Shown here in pieces: positions 1 through 9,177 of a stretch of 64,000 bases of DNA (its first letter is position 1; the number at the start of each line of letters is the position of its first letter). The notes under the pieces are model-generated. The model saw nothing but the letters and a program-made list of their open reading frames with translations, ran no database searches and was not told the DNA's origin. The translations under genes were made by a program, and so were the position numbers. Source of the DNA: Archangium gephyra (lineage in GTDB: Bacteria; Myxococcota; Myxococcia; Myxococcales; Myxococcaceae); the NCBI GenBank assembly GCA_003243425.1, contig QFQP01000020.1, forward strand, positions 69,003 to 133,002, written 5' to 3'.

Positions 1-211
1 CCGTGTGCGTGTTCGCCAGGTCCGTTACGAAGCCCGCGGCGCCGCCGGGGTCTCGACTTCCCGTATCGGCGTCGAGCTTGTTGGGATCCATCGTCCAGAA
101 GCCGGGGCCGTACTGGATCTGAAAAAGAAACCCACCCTTCGAAAAGTCGGGGGGATCAGCGAGGGCGCTGGTCGTTAGCAGGAGCGCTGAGAGCGTGAAG
201 AAACGAATCAT
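1..211 (-). CDS. Exported protein, N-terminal part only (cut by window edge)
   Basis: The ATG at 211 opens a minus-strand frame that runs off the left edge. The visible 70 residues begin MIRFFTLSALLLTTSALA, a typical Sec signal peptide with an ALA cleavage site, followed by DPPDFSKGGFLFQIQYGPGF. The glycine and aromatic alternation after the signal would suit an outer-membrane or periplasmic beta protein, but that is a guess. It is transcribed divergently from sucA, with 37 bp between the start codons. Function not recognised. Confidence 0.6.
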   Translation of the reverse strand, partial: MIRFFTLSALLLTTSALADPPDFSKGGFLFQIQYGPGFWTMDPNKLDADTGSRDPGGAAGFVTDLANTHT

Positions 212-248
212 GGAGCGGACCGCCCCATCCGCATAAAAGACCGCCGAC

Positions 249-3059
249 ATGCCGACACCGTCAGACTCTTTCCTTACTGGCGCGAACATCGATTTCATCG
301 AAGCGCTGTACTCCCGATTCCTCGCCGACCCGAATGAGGTCGACCCGAGTTGGAGGGCGCTCTTCAGCACGCTCCAACGCGAAGGGAAACCCCTCGTCAT
401 CGACGGCCTCGTGTTGCCGCCGGTGAAGCGCGCGCAGGTCAATGGCGCGACGGTGTTGCAGGCCACGCCTTCGTCTACCGGCATGCAGTTGCAGTCGAAG
501 GTCGACCAGATGGTCATGGCCTTCCGGCTCCGCGGTCATCTGCTCGCGCAGCTGGATCCACTCGGGGTGCCGCGCCAGCCGCTCGAACACGTGGCCGACA
601 TGCCGCTGACCTCGTCTGATCATTTCACCGAGAAGGAGCTCGACACCGAGGTCTCGCTCGTCGACACGCTCGACCCGACCCGCGTGCCCACGCGCATCCT
701 CATCGAGCGCATGCGAAAGACCTACGCGCACCACATTGGCGTCGAGTTCGCGCACATGTACGACTCGGAGCGCCGTCGCTGGCTCCGCCGCAAGATGGAG
801 ACCTCGCTCAACACCACCGACTACACGGTCGACGAGCAGCTCCGCATTCTTCGCAAGCTGACCGAAGCCGAGACCTTCGAGACCACCATTCACTCGAAGT
901 TCCAGGGTCAGAAGCGCTTCTCGGCCGAGGGCGGCGAAGTGCAGGTGGCGATGATCAACGAGTTCCTCGAGCTCGGCGGTCAGCTGGGCGTGAAGGAGGT
1001 CGTGTTCGGCATGGCGCACCGCGGCCGCCTGAACGTGCTCGCCAACATTCTGGGCAAGCCGGCCGACGAGATCTTCGCGGAGATCGCCGGCCCGTCGGAC
1101 CCCAAGCAGTACCTGAACCGTCACGACGTGAAGTACCACATGGGGTACTCGCGCGATCTCGTCACCGAGAGCGGCGCCAAGATCCACCTCACGATGGCGT
1201 TCAACCCGTCGCACCTGGGCTTCGTGCACCCGGTGGTCGAAGGTCGCGTGCGCGCCAAGCAGGACCGCATGGGTGGCGGCGCCGAAGCGAAGAAGGCCGT
1301 GGTGCCGTTCGTGATTCACGGCGACGCGGCGTTCTCGGGTCAGGGCCTGGTGCCCGAGACGCTGAACCTGTCGGGTCTCGACGCCTACGACACCGGCGGC
1401 ACGGTGCACCTGATCATCAACAACCAGATCGGCTACACCACCGAGGCGCGCCAGGGCCGCACGCCGCTGTACTGCACGGCGCAGGCGCAGCTGCTCGACA
1501 TTCCCATCTTCCACGTGAACGGTGACGACGCTGAGGCGTGCGTGCACGTGATGAAGCTGGCCACCGAGTACCGCCAGAAGTTCAACACCGACGTGGTCAT
1601 CGACCTCGTCTGCTATCGCAAGTACGGGCACAACGAAGGCGATGAGCCGCGCTTCACCCAGCCGACCATGTACAAGCTGGTCGACGCCGAGAAGACCGTA
1701 CGCGCACAGTACGCCGAGGAGCTCGCGAAGAAGAATCGCGTCAGCGCCGAACAGAGCAAGGCCCTGCTCGATCAGTGCAACGCGCAGTTCTCCGACGCCA
1801 TCACGCGCTCGCGTACGCAGAGCCTCGTGAAGGACCCCGATCACCTCCACGGCGTGTGGGCGAAGTACCGCGGCGGCGCCGACAAAGACACCGCGCAGGT
1901 CGAGACCGGCCTGCCTGAAGAAGAGCTCAAGAAGCTGCTCGCCCCGCTGGCGAAGACGCCCGAAGGCTTCACGCTGCACCCCAACGTGCAGAAGGGCATC
2001 GTCGACAAGCGCGCGAAGATGATCAGCGCCGGCGACAACCTCGACTGGGGCGCGGGCGAAATGCTGGCGTACGCCACGCTGATCAATCAGGGCTACCGCG
2101 TGCGCGTCACCGGCCAGGACACCGAGCGCGGCACCTTCGCGCACCGTCAGGCCGTGCTGCACGACCAGAAGACCGGCAAGCAGGCCTTCCCGCTCGACGA
2201 CATCAAGCCGGGCGCCGCGAAGATCGTGAACTCGCCGTTGTCTGAGATGGCGTGCATGGCCTTCGAGTACGGCTACTCCCTCGACGCGCCCGACGTGCTC
2301 ATCGCGTGGGAAGCGCAGTTCGGTGACTTCGCCAACAACGCGCAGGTGATGATCGACCAGTTCCTCGCGGCCTCCGAAGACAAGTGGAAGCGCATGAGCG
2401 CGCTGACGCTGCTGCTGCCGCACGGCTACGAAGGCGCAGGCCCGGAACATTCGTCGGCCCGTCTCGAGCGCTTCCTCGAGCTCGCCGCGGAAGACAACAT
2501 TCAGGTCTGCTACCCCACCAGTGCAGCGCAGATCTTCCACCTGCTCCGCCGCCAGGCCGTGCGGCCCATTCGCAAGCCGCTGGTGGTGATGACGCCCAAG
2601 TCGCTGCTGCGCATGCCCGAGGCGACCTCGCCGTGGGCCGACTTCACGAAGGGCACGTACAAAAAGGTGATCGCCGACAACACCGCTGACGTTTCGAAGG
2701 TCACGCGCGTGCTGTTCTGCTCCGGCAAGGTGTACTTCGACCTCGTGAAGGCGCGCGAGGCGACGAAGAACACCACCACCGCCGTCGTTCGCGTCGAGCA
2801 GCTCTACCCGTTGCCCGTCGACGAGCTCGTCGCGGTGCTCGACTCGTACAAGAACCTGAAGGAAGTGTTCTGGGTTCAGGAAGAGCCGAAGAACTCCGGC
2901 GCGTGGCGCTACATCTTCGAGCCGCTGCTCGAGCTGTCACAGGCCCGCAACTGCAAGCTCAAGTACGTCGGTCGCCCTGAGAGCGCGAGCCCCGCCACCG
3001 GATTCCTCTCCACCCACCAGTACGAGCAAAAGCTGCTGGTCGACGAAGCCCTGTCATAA
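249..3059 (+). CDS. sucA: 2-oxoglutarate dehydrogenase E1 component
   Basis: The 936-residue protein has the full length of the E1o family. It carries out thiamine-diphosphate-dependent decarboxylation of 2-oxoglutarate in the TCA cycle and passes the succinyl group to E2. Visible landmarks are the short N-terminal E1o segment (GANIDFIEALYSRFLADP), the HGDAAFSGQG stretch, the ThDP/Mg region around NGDDAEACVHV and KYGHNEGDEP, and a C-terminal transketolase-like half. The next gene is the matching E2, 12 bp downstream, so sucA-sucB form an operon. The third component (Lpd) is not in the window. Confidence 0.97.
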   Translation: MPTPSDSFLTGANIDFIEALYSRFLADPNEVDPSWRALFSTLQREGKPLVIDGLVLPPVKRAQVNGATVLQATPSSTGMQLQSKVDQMVMAFRLRGHLLAQLDPLGVPRQPLEHVADMPLTSSDHFTEKELDTEVSLVDTLDPTRVPTRILIERMRKTYAHHIGVEFAHMYDSERRRWLRRKMETSLNTTDYTVDEQLRILRKLTEAETFETTIHSKFQGQKRFSAEGGEVQVAMINEFLELGGQLGVKEVVFGMAHRGRLNVLANILGKPADEIFAEIAGPSDPKQYLNRHDVKYHMGYSRDLVTESGAKIHLTMAFNPSHLGFVHPVVEGRVRAKQDRMGGGAEAKKAVVPFVIHGDAAFSGQGLVPETLNLSGLDAYDTGGTVHLIINNQIGYTTEARQGRTPLYCTAQAQLLDIPIFHVNGDDAEACVHVMKLATEYRQKFNTDVVIDLVCYRKYGHNEGDEPRFTQPTMYKLVDAEKTVRAQYAEELAKKNRVSAEQSKALLDQCNAQFSDAITRSRTQSLVKDPDHLHGVWAKYRGGADKDTAQVETGLPEEELKKLLAPLAKTPEGFTLHPNVQKGIVDKRAKMISAGDNLDWGAGEMLAYATLINQGYRVRVTGQDTERGTFAHRQAVLHDQKTGKQAFPLDDIKPGAAKIVNSPLSEMACMAFEYGYSLDAPDVLIAWEAQFGDFANNAQVMIDQFLAASEDKWKRMSALTLLLPHGYEGAGPEHSSARLERFLELAAEDNIQVCYPTSAAQIFHLLRRQAVRPIRKPLVVMTPKSLLRMPEATSPWADFTKGTYKKVIADNTADVSKVTRVLFCSGKVYFDLVKAREATKNTTTAVVRVEQLYPLPVDELVAVLDSYKNLKEVFWVQEEPKNSGAWRYIFEPLLELSQARNCKLKYVGRPESASPATGFLSTHQYEQKLLVDEALS

Positions 3060-3071
3060 GAGAAAGCACTC

Positions 3072-4304
3072 ATGTCATCCGTTGAGATCAAGATCCCCGC
3101 GCTTGGTGAATCGATCACCGAAGCTGTCATCGGCAAGTTCCACAAGAAGGCGGGCGACACCGTCGCGGCCGACGAGCCCATCGCCGTGCTCGAGACCGAC
3201 AAGGTCACCATCGACGTGCAGGCCGCTGCGGCGGGTGTCATCGCTTCGCTCACCGCGAACGAAGGCGACAAGGTGAAGATCGGCGACGTCATCGGCACCA
3301 TCGATTCGTCGAAGGCCGGTGCCTCCGCTCCGAAGAAGGCCGACGGTCCCGCCGAGAAGGCGCCGGAAAAAGCCGCCGAGAAGCCCGCTGAAAAACCGGC
3401 CGAGAAGGCCGCGGCGCCGAAGACCGACAACGGTCAGCTCGTGACGCCCACCGCGCGTGCCGTCGCCGCCGACAAGGGCATCGACACCAGCACCATTCAG
3501 GGTTCGGGCGCTCAAGGCCGCGTGATGAAGGAAGACGTGCTCAAGGCCGCCGAAGGCGCGAAGGCCCCGGCCGCGTCGACCACGCTCCAGGCGCCGACGG
3601 GCCCGCGTGCCGAAGAGCGCGTGAAGATGACGCCGCTGCGCAAGCGCGTCGCCGAGCGTCTGCTCCAGGCGCAGAACACCGCGGCCATTCTCACCACCTT
3701 CAACGAGGTGGACATGAGCAACACGATGCGCATCCGCAAGGAGTACGGCGAGCGCTTCGAGAAGAAGCACGGCGTGAAGCTGGGCTTCATGAGCTTCTTC
3801 GTGAAGGCCGCCATCGAGGCGCTCAAGACCTTCCCTGCCGTCAACGCGTCGATCGACGGTGAAGAGGTCGTCTTCCACCACTACTACGACATCGGCGTCG
3901 CCGTTTCCGGCAGCCGCGGTCTGGTGGTGCCGGTGCTGCGCGACGCTGATCAGAAGTCGATGGCCGAGATCGAAAAGACCATCGCCGAGCTCGGCGTGAA
4001 GGCCAAGAACGACAAGCTCCAGCTGAGCGACCTGCAGGGCGGCACCTTCACCATCAGCAACGGCGGCATCTTCGGTTCGATGCTGTCGACGCCGATTCTC
4101 AACCCGCCGCAGACCGGCATCCTCGGCATGCACAACATTCAGGAGCGCGCGGTCGTTCGCGACGGGCAGATCGTCGCGCGCCCGATGATGTACCTCGCCC
4201 TCTCGTATGATCACCGGCTCATCGACGGCCGCGAGGCGGTGCAGTTCCTCGTGCGCATCAAGGACTGCCTCGAGGCGCCGGAGCGAATCCTCCTCGAGAT
4301 GTGA
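3072..4304 (+). CDS. sucB: Dihydrolipoyl succinyltransferase (2-oxoglutarate dehydrogenase E2)
   Basis: The 410-residue protein has three E2 modules in order. The N-terminal lipoyl domain carries the lipoylated lysine in ETDKVTID (K44). A Lys/Glu/Ala/Pro-rich linker is followed by a peripheral subunit-binding domain at about residues 121-160. The C-terminal catalytic domain ends with YDHRLIDGREAV (H381, D385), the acyltransferase active-site motif. A single lipoyl domain and the ITEAVIGKF start favour the succinyltransferase over pyruvate-type E2s, and the sucA neighbour confirms it. Confidence 0.97.
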   Translation: MSSVEIKIPALGESITEAVIGKFHKKAGDTVAADEPIAVLETDKVTIDVQAAAAGVIASLTANEGDKVKIGDVIGTIDSSKAGASAPKKADGPAEKAPEKAAEKPAEKPAEKAAAPKTDNGQLVTPTARAVAADKGIDTSTIQGSGAQGRVMKEDVLKAAEGAKAPAASTTLQAPTGPRAEERVKMTPLRKRVAERLLQAQNTAAILTTFNEVDMSNTMRIRKEYGERFEKKHGVKLGFMSFFVKAAIEALKTFPAVNASIDGEEVVFHHYYDIGVAVSGSRGLVVPVLRDADQKSMAEIEKTIAELGVKAKNDKLQLSDLQGGTFTISNGGIFGSMLSTPILNPPQTGILGMHNIQERAVVRDGQIVARPMMYLALSYDHRLIDGREAVQFLVRIKDCLEAPERILLEM

Positions 4305-4330
4305 CAGTCGTCATCGTCACGGAAGCACCG

Positions 4331-4352
4331 CCCTCTGAGGAAACTCAGGGGG
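4331..4352 (+). terminator. Hairpin after sucAB (terminator-like)
   Basis: A 9-bp stem (one G-T wobble) closes on a GAAA tetraloop 26 bp after the sucB stop. No T tract follows, so it may be a weak or Rho-assisted terminator or an mRNA 3' stabiliser. Confidence 0.4.
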
Positions 4353-4356
4353 GCCA

Positions 4357-4386
4357 TTGTCTTCGCTGATCTGCGTTCGCTAATTT
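4357..4386 (+). promoter_or_regulatory. Candidate sigma-70 promoter of the cold-shock gene
   Basis: TTGTCT at 4357-4362 and TAATTT at 4381-4386 are separated by 18 bp. This would give a leader of about 70 nt before the cold-shock ATG. That leader contains a CTGCC/GGCAG hairpin near 4391-4405; structured leaders are common in this gene family. Prediction from consensus only. Confidence 0.4.
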
Positions 4387-4462
4387 TTAGCTGCCTTCCG
4401 GCAGGAAGCGCGGGGGGTACCGGGGGAAGTTCCGGCCTCGGAAACGCAAGAAAGAGTGAAGC

Positions 4463-4666
4463 ATGGCAACTGGTACCGTGAAGTGGTTCAACGACTCGAA
4501 GGGCTTCGGCTTCATCGTGCAGGACGGTGGCGGTGAAGACGTCTTCTGTCACCACACCTCCATTCAGATGGACGGCTTCCGCACGCTGGCGGAAGGGCAG
4601 AAGGTGCAGTTCGAACTGACCAAGGGCCCCAAGGGGCTGCAGGCTCAGAACGTCAAACCAGCCTGA
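4463..4666 (+). CDS. CspA-family cold-shock protein
   Basis: The 67-residue single-domain protein is a standard bacterial cold-shock OB fold that binds single-stranded RNA or DNA. It starts MATGTVKWFNDSKGFGFI, containing RNP1 (KGFGFI). The RNP2 position reads DVFCHH rather than the usual VFVHF/H, so a cysteine replaces the central valine. It stands alone between a terminator-like hairpin and a strong terminator, with its own promoter and leader. Which numbered Csp paralogue it is cannot be decided here. Confidence 0.95.
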   Translation: MATGTVKWFNDSKGFGFIVQDGGGEDVFCHHTSIQMDGFRTLAEGQKVQFELTKGPKGLQAQNVKPA

Positions 4667-4692
4667 CGAAGCAGCCGTAGCGCAACACCCGC

Positions 4693-4729
4693 AAGGGCTC
4701 GGTCGGGGGACCGGGCCCTTGTTCTTTTT
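4693..4729 (+). terminator. Rho-independent terminator of the cold-shock gene
   Basis: The arms AAGGGC-T-CGGTC and GACCG-G-GCCCTT pair around a GGGG loop (stem 4693-4720), followed by GTTCTTTTT. The gene on the other strand ends at 4729, so the hairpin could serve both directions. Confidence 0.85.
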
Positions 4730-5193
4730 CACCGCCGTCGCGTCGCGGCGATGAGCACGCCGAGCACCTCGTCGGGCGTCGCTTCGTCTGGAAATCGCCG
4801 GCTCATGCGACGGGCGGTCTGCGCGCAGATCTGCGGATGCTTCGAGCGGTGCAACACCCGCAGAATGATGGTGAGCACCTCACGTGGCTTCGCGGTGCGC
4901 GGTATGCGCAGGGTCCACGGCTTCGAGGCACCCACGAATGCTTCGAGCTCGTCGCGGGGTACGTGCAGTTCGTGGCCGATGGTCATCGCCAGCAACTCGC
5001 CACGTTCGACGAGGGCTCGCACGGCGTCGGGCGAACACCGCAGTCGCTCGCCTGCTTCCTCCAGCGACACACACTGCGCGCGTACGGTGTGAGGGTCGTC
5101 GGTGAGCAACTCGCGCAGTTGCATCAGCGCCTTGCGAATCGTCAGCACCGACGGCCGCGGCGCCTCTGCTCCGGGCCCCCTGATTCCAGTCAT
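4729..5193 (-). CDS. Small protein with MerR/excisionase-type DNA-binding domain
   Basis: The protein has 154 residues. A central segment, SLEEAGERLRCSPDAVRALV followed by a basic/hydrophobic wing and HVPRDELEAFV, matches the winged-helix layout of the excisionase/HTH_17 family. The C-terminal third (about residues 100-154) is Arg-rich and not recognised. It probably binds DNA as a regulator. There is no recombinase nearby, so a true excisionase role is unlikely. It converges on the cold-shock gene, sharing the terminator region. Confidence 0.65.
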   Translation of the reverse strand: MTGIRGPGAEAPRPSVLTIRKALMQLRELLTDDPHTVRAQCVSLEEAGERLRCSPDAVRALVERGELLAMTIGHELHVPRDELEAFVGASKPWTLRIPRTAKPREVLTIILRVLHRSKHPQICAQTARRMSRRFPDEATPDEVLGVLIAATRRR

Positions 5194-5264
5194 GACCGCG
5201 AAGTACTGCCGTGTGCACTCGTATCTTTGGCGCTGCGCCCACGTGTGGTTTTGTGTGCACGACC

Positions 5265-6851
5265 GTGACGCAGACCCTCGGCAAGTACACCCTCGTCAAG
5301 AAGCTCGCGACCGGCGGTATGGCGGAAGTCTTCCTCGCGCGCATCGACGGGCCCATGGGGTTCGCGAAGAAGTGCGTCGTGAAGCGCATTCTTCCGCACT
5401 TCAACGATGACCCGCGCTTCATCGAAATGTTCCTCGGCGAAGCGCGCCTCGCCGCCGAGCTGAACCACCCCAACCTCGTTCAGATCTTCGACTTCGGCGA
5501 AGCCAACGGTCAGTACTTCCTGGCCATGGAGTACATCGACGGGCCGAACCTGCGGGTGCTCAACCAGTCGACGCGCCGCATGTCGGGGCCGATGTCGTTC
5601 GCGCTCGCTGCGCGCATCATCGCGCTGGCAGCCGAGGGGCTTCACCACGCGCACGAGCTCCGCGACGAGAGCGGTAAACTGGTCAACCTCGTCCATCGCG
5701 ACATCAGCCCCGACAACGTGCTCGTCAGCCGCAACGGCGCGGTGAAGGTGGTCGACTTCGGCATCGCCAAGGCCTCGAGTCAGCCGCACCTGACCAAGTC
5801 AGGCATGATCAAGGGCAAGATGGCCTACATGCCGCCCGAGCAGCTCGCTCGTGAGCCGCTGGACCGCCGCGCCGATCTCTTCGCCCTGGGCATCGTGCTC
5901 TACGAGCTCATCACCGGCGGCATGCCGTTCGATGCCACCAGTGAGGTCAGCATCATTCAGGCGCTGATGAGTCAGCAGCCGCTCGAGAAGCCGACCACCT
6001 ACCGCCTCGACTGCCCGCCGGCGCTCGAAGCCATCGTGCTCAAGTGCCTCGAGAAGGACCGCGAGCGTCGCTACGCCTCGTGTCGTGAGTTGCAGGCAGA
6101 CCTCGAGACCTTCATCAGCACGCAGGGCGCGGCCGTCGGTACGCGTGAAGTCGCTGAGCTCGTCGAGACCACGTTCGCGAACGAAGGTGAGGTCACCCAA
6201 TCGACGGCGATTCCGCTGAGCGGGCTCGAAGCCACCACGCCGAGCGGCGTGTCGCAGGAACGCCCGAGTGCGCCGCCACCTGCGCCTGCTTCGAACAGCA
6301 CCGCCAGTGGGCTGTCGAGCACCTCACTGCGGCCGGTGACCGAGGCCGACCTCGCCGCGGCGCAGGCACCGAAGAAGAACAACGCGCCACTCATCGCCGT
6401 CGGCATCGTAGCGGTCGTCGCGCTCGCGACTGCGGGCTGGTTCGCCACGCGGCCGCCCACCGTCGTCGACACGCCGCCCGCGCCTCCAGTGGTGACCCCG
6501 CCGATCGCCACCGTCGTCGATGCGGGTCAGGCCGAGCCGCCAACCGTCGACGCGGGAACGCCGGTCGTCGTGGCTCAGGCGCCTGACGCGGGTGCAGAAG
6601 AAGCCGAAGACGCGGGCACCGAAGTGAAGCCCGTCGCCGTGAAGAACGGCCGCCTCGAGCTGCGCATCAGGCCGTACGCCACCGTTTTCCTCGACGACCG
6701 CAAACTCGGTGACACGCCGCTGCCGACGCAGAGCGTCCCCGTCGGTCGTCACAAGCTGCGGCTCGTCAACGAATCGCTGGGGAAGAACGTGACGCTCGAC
6801 ATCGTCATCAACCCCGGCTCCAACGTCGTGAAGCACAACCTCAAGGAGTGA
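5265..6851 (+). CDS. Membrane-anchored Ser/Thr protein kinase with PEGA domain
   Basis: The start chosen is the GTG at 5265 (MTQTLGKYTLVKKLATGG), because the usual kinase N terminus begins there; an upstream in-frame ATG at 5211 adds 18 atypical residues. The 528-residue protein has a complete Hanks-type kinase domain: glycine loop, K40, HRD at 144-146, DFG at 164-166 and the PPEQ activation segment. A Ser/Pro-rich linker, one transmembrane helix (LIAVGIVAVVALATAGWF) and an Ala/Pro/Asp-rich stalk lead to a C-terminal PEGA-like domain (RPYATVFLDDRKLGDTPL). The topology is cytoplasmic kinase with external sensor, common in myxobacteria. It is translationally coupled to the next gene. Confidence 0.92.
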   Translation: MTQTLGKYTLVKKLATGGMAEVFLARIDGPMGFAKKCVVKRILPHFNDDPRFIEMFLGEARLAAELNHPNLVQIFDFGEANGQYFLAMEYIDGPNLRVLNQSTRRMSGPMSFALAARIIALAAEGLHHAHELRDESGKLVNLVHRDISPDNVLVSRNGAVKVVDFGIAKASSQPHLTKSGMIKGKMAYMPPEQLAREPLDRRADLFALGIVLYELITGGMPFDATSEVSIIQALMSQQPLEKPTTYRLDCPPALEAIVLKCLEKDRERRYASCRELQADLETFISTQGAAVGTREVAELVETTFANEGEVTQSTAIPLSGLEATTPSGVSQERPSAPPPAPASNSTASGLSSTSLRPVTEADLAAAQAPKKNNAPLIAVGIVAVVALATAGWFATRPPTVVDTPPAPPVVTPPIATVVDAGQAEPPTVDAGTPVVVAQAPDAGAEEAEDAGTEVKPVAVKNGRLELRIRPYATVFLDDRKLGDTPLPTQSVPVGRHKLRLVNESLGKNVTLDIVINPGSNVVKHNLKE

Positions 6852-6856
6852 CGCTC

Positions 6857-7732
6857 GTGAAGCGCGTACTCGCACTGGCCCTCGCCCTCGCTACCCCCGC
6901 TGCGTTCGCGCAGTCGGCTGAAGTGAAGAAGTACCTGAACACTGCCATCACGCTGTACGAGAACCTCGAGTACGAGAAGGCGCTCAAGCAGATCAAACAG
7001 GCGCACGTGAAGTCGGCCGGCGCCGACGACGACGCGAAGATCGCCCTGCTCGAAGGCATCGTGCTCGCGGACATGGGCCGTGAAGACAGGGCGCTCACCG
7101 CCTTCAAGACGGCGTTCTCGGTCGACCTCGATGCGAGGCTGCCGGTGGAGGTTTCGCCCAAGGTGCAGGCGGTCGCCGAGAAGGCGCGCGCCAACGTTCG
7201 CAAGATGCTCGCGCCGCAGCTCGCCGCGCAGAAGGCCGAAGAGGAGCGCAAGGCCGCCGAGCTCGCCAGGAAGACGGCCGACGAAGAAGAACAGAAGCGC
7301 CGTGAGGCCGAGCGCCTGGCCGAGGTGAAGCGTCACGAAGAAGAAGAGCGGGCGAAGAACCAGCCGCCGCCCATGGTCGTGCAGCCCGAGAGCGGCCCGT
7401 CGGCGCGCGCGCTGTCGTGGATTCCGGGGGTCGTCGGCCTCGGCGCCGCGGGCGCGGCCACAGGTCTACTCATCTCTGCCGGCAACAAGCACGCAGCACT
7501 CGTGAACGGCACGGCCAACCCCGCCGACGCGGTGCAGCTTCGCGACTCGGGCAAGACGGAAGCGACACTGGGCTACGTGTTCACCGGTGTGGCCGTGGTG
7601 GGGGTCGGTGCGGCAGTGGTGATGTTCATCGTCGGTGCGCCGAAAGACGCGCCCGCAGTGTCGGTCGTGCCCCTCGAAGGCGGCGGCTACGCGAGCGCGA
7701 CGTTCCAGTTCGATCTCGGAGGTCAGCGATGA
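6857..7732 (+). CDS. Exported TPR-like protein with charged coiled coil and C-terminal membrane helices
   Basis: The GTG at 6857 is preferred because AAGGAG lies 8 nt upstream and translation gives a clean signal peptide (MKRVLALALALATPAAFAQ). About 100 residues of TPR-like helices follow (ALKQIKQAH, LLEGIVLADMGREDRALTAF). Next is a long Lys/Glu/Ala coiled coil (about 125-170), then two hydrophobic segments separated by a short loop (VVGLGAAGAATGLLISAG and GVAVVGVGAAVVMFIVGA). This architecture recurs beside PEGA kinases in myxobacteria. No enzymatic motif is seen. It overlaps the next start by 4 nt (ATGA). Confidence 0.75.
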   Translation: MKRVLALALALATPAAFAQSAEVKKYLNTAITLYENLEYEKALKQIKQAHVKSAGADDDAKIALLEGIVLADMGREDRALTAFKTAFSVDLDARLPVEVSPKVQAVAEKARANVRKMLAPQLAAQKAEEERKAAELARKTADEEEQKRREAERLAEVKRHEEEERAKNQPPPMVVQPESGPSARALSWIPGVVGLGAAGAATGLLISAGNKHAALVNGTANPADAVQLRDSGKTEATLGYVFTGVAVVGVGAAVVMFIVGAPKDAPAVSVVPLEGGGYASATFQFDLGGQR

Positions 7733-9177
7733 ACCGCATTCTCCTTGCCGCGTGTGCGCTCGCGCTCGCCGGCTGTTTCAACTTCGACGAGGCCTACGCG
7801 ACCTTCTGTGACGGCGGTCGCTGCGCGGCCACCGGCGGTGGTGCTGCGACCGGTGGTGGCTCCCAAACCGGTGGTGGCTCCCAAACCGGTGGTGGCTCCC
7901 AAACCGGTGGTGGCTCCGAAACCGGAGGCGGCAGCGCAACTGGTGGCGGTTCGGCGACGGGAGGTGGCTCCGAAACCGGCGGCGGCACCGCGACTGGTGG
8001 AGGCACCGCGACCGGCGGCGGCGTGGCGACGGGCGGCGGGTCTACGACTGGCGGCGGTGATGGCACCACCGGCGGCGGCACTGCGATGGGTGGCGGTACG
8101 GCGACTGGCGGTGGCACCGGCAACGTCGACGCGGGTTGCCCCACGTTCTTCTGCGCGCAGCTCGACTGGACCTCGCCCAACACCGGCCGCAATGTCCCGG
8201 TCACCGCTGGCGTGATGACGCAGACCCCATCGGTCGACTCGCCCTTCTTCCTCTACGCGGCTTTCCAGATCACCTCGGGCACCAGCTCTGGCAGCCACCA
8301 GCACTTCGAGTTCCGCTTCAACACGGCCGGGCAACCACAAGGCCAGGCCGTCAACCGCACCTTGACCAACGACAGCCGCGTCGAAGGCGTGCAGCTTCGT
8401 GGCCTCGCGTACAACGACTACTGGCACGTCTACCGAACCGCTGCGACGCACTACGACCCGAACGGCGGCACCACGTACTTCACCGGCGCCACGCGGCCTG
8501 ACGGCGGCCCCGACACCGACCCGTACATCTACGCCGTCGCGCCGGTGTCTCCGACCGAGGCGTGGCTCGTGGGCTGGCCCAACGCGATTCAGCACTGGGT
8601 CGTCGACGGAGGCGTCGAAACGCACGTCGCCACCGTCGAACCGAACGACTGGTACGACCTCAACCTGAACGACGTGTACGTCACGCCTGCGGGAGAGATG
8701 TACGCCGTCGGCGTCGATCGCAGCTCCGACGTTGGCTTCGTGGTTCGCAACGACGGCTCCATCGTCGACACGCTGACGCTGGTCGACGACTGGTACGGCG
8801 ACGGCTTCCACTCCATCGACGGCACGGGTGACCAGGTCTACGTGCTGCACCGCTCGAACGCAGCCGACCGCGGCACCATTCACGCCCGCAACGCCGACGG
8901 TGGTTTCACGCAGGTCTACGAAGCGCCCTTCCGCCTCGCGCGGCTCGACGTGGAACCCACCGGTGAAGTGTGGGCCGTCGGCGCCAACAGCGGCCGCATC
9001 GTCTACTTCGACGGCGGCAGCTGGAACACGCACGTGCTGCCCACCTCGGAGTTCCGCAACGTGTTCTGGGAGAACGTCACCGCGTTGCCTGACGGCATCA
9101 TCATCAGCGGCTACGAAGCGCAGGCCGACGGAGGTCGCGCGGCCGTCGTCAATACGTACCGGAGGTTCGGCAAGTGA
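7729..9177 (+). CDS. Lipoprotein with Thr-Gly-Gly-Gly repeat stalk and propeller-like domain
   Basis: The start at 7729 gives a lipoprotein signal (MNRILLAACALALAGC, lipobox LAGC); the frame is open further upstream, but only this start yields a signal. Residues about 34-131 are a low-complexity tract of T-G-G-G-x-x units, a probable surface stalk. The remaining 350 residues contain repeated Asp/Gly and aromatic segments (WAVGANSGRIVYFDGGSW) that look like beta-propeller blades. It is likely anchored in the outer membrane. Catalytic function is not evident. Confidence 0.8.
   Translation: MNRILLAACALALAGCFNFDEAYATFCDGGRCAATGGGAATGGGSQTGGGSQTGGGSQTGGGSETGGGSATGGGSATGGGSETGGGTATGGGTATGGGVATGGGSTTGGGDGTTGGGTAMGGGTATGGGTGNVDAGCPTFFCAQLDWTSPNTGRNVPVTAGVMTQTPSVDSPFFLYAAFQITSGTSSGSHQHFEFRFNTAGQPQGQAVNRTLTNDSRVEGVQLRGLAYNDYWHVYRTAATHYDPNGGTTYFTGATRPDGGPDTDPYIYAVAPVSPTEAWLVGWPNAIQHWVVDGGVETHVATVEPNDWYDLNLNDVYVTPAGEMYAVGVDRSSDVGFVVRNDGSIVDTLTLVDDWYGDGFHSIDGTGDQVYVLHRSNAADRGTIHARNADGGFTQVYEAPFRLARLDVEPTGEVWAVGANSGRIVYFDGGSWNTHVLPTSEFRNVFWENVTALPDGIIISGYEAQADGGRAAVVNTYRRFGK
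7829..8120 (+). repeat. In-frame minisatellite encoding T-G-G-G units
   Basis: About sixteen 18-bp-phased units encode T-G-G-G-x-x. Four consecutive units around 7846-7917 are nearly identical (ACCGGTGGTGGCTCCCAA), while the others have diverged at third positions. The phase stays a multiple of 3, so unit gain or loss changes stalk length without a frameshift. Confidence 0.9.

Noticed and set aside
261..2540. Long minus-strand open frame opposite sucA (759 codons)
   Set aside because: It is antisense to a full-length, motif-complete sucA. High GC at third positions opens such frames, and its product is Arg/Val/Leu-rich with no domain.
7829..8120. CRISPR-like repeat series
   Set aside because: Units are contiguous, 18 bp and codon-phased, without spacers; they encode a protein stalk.
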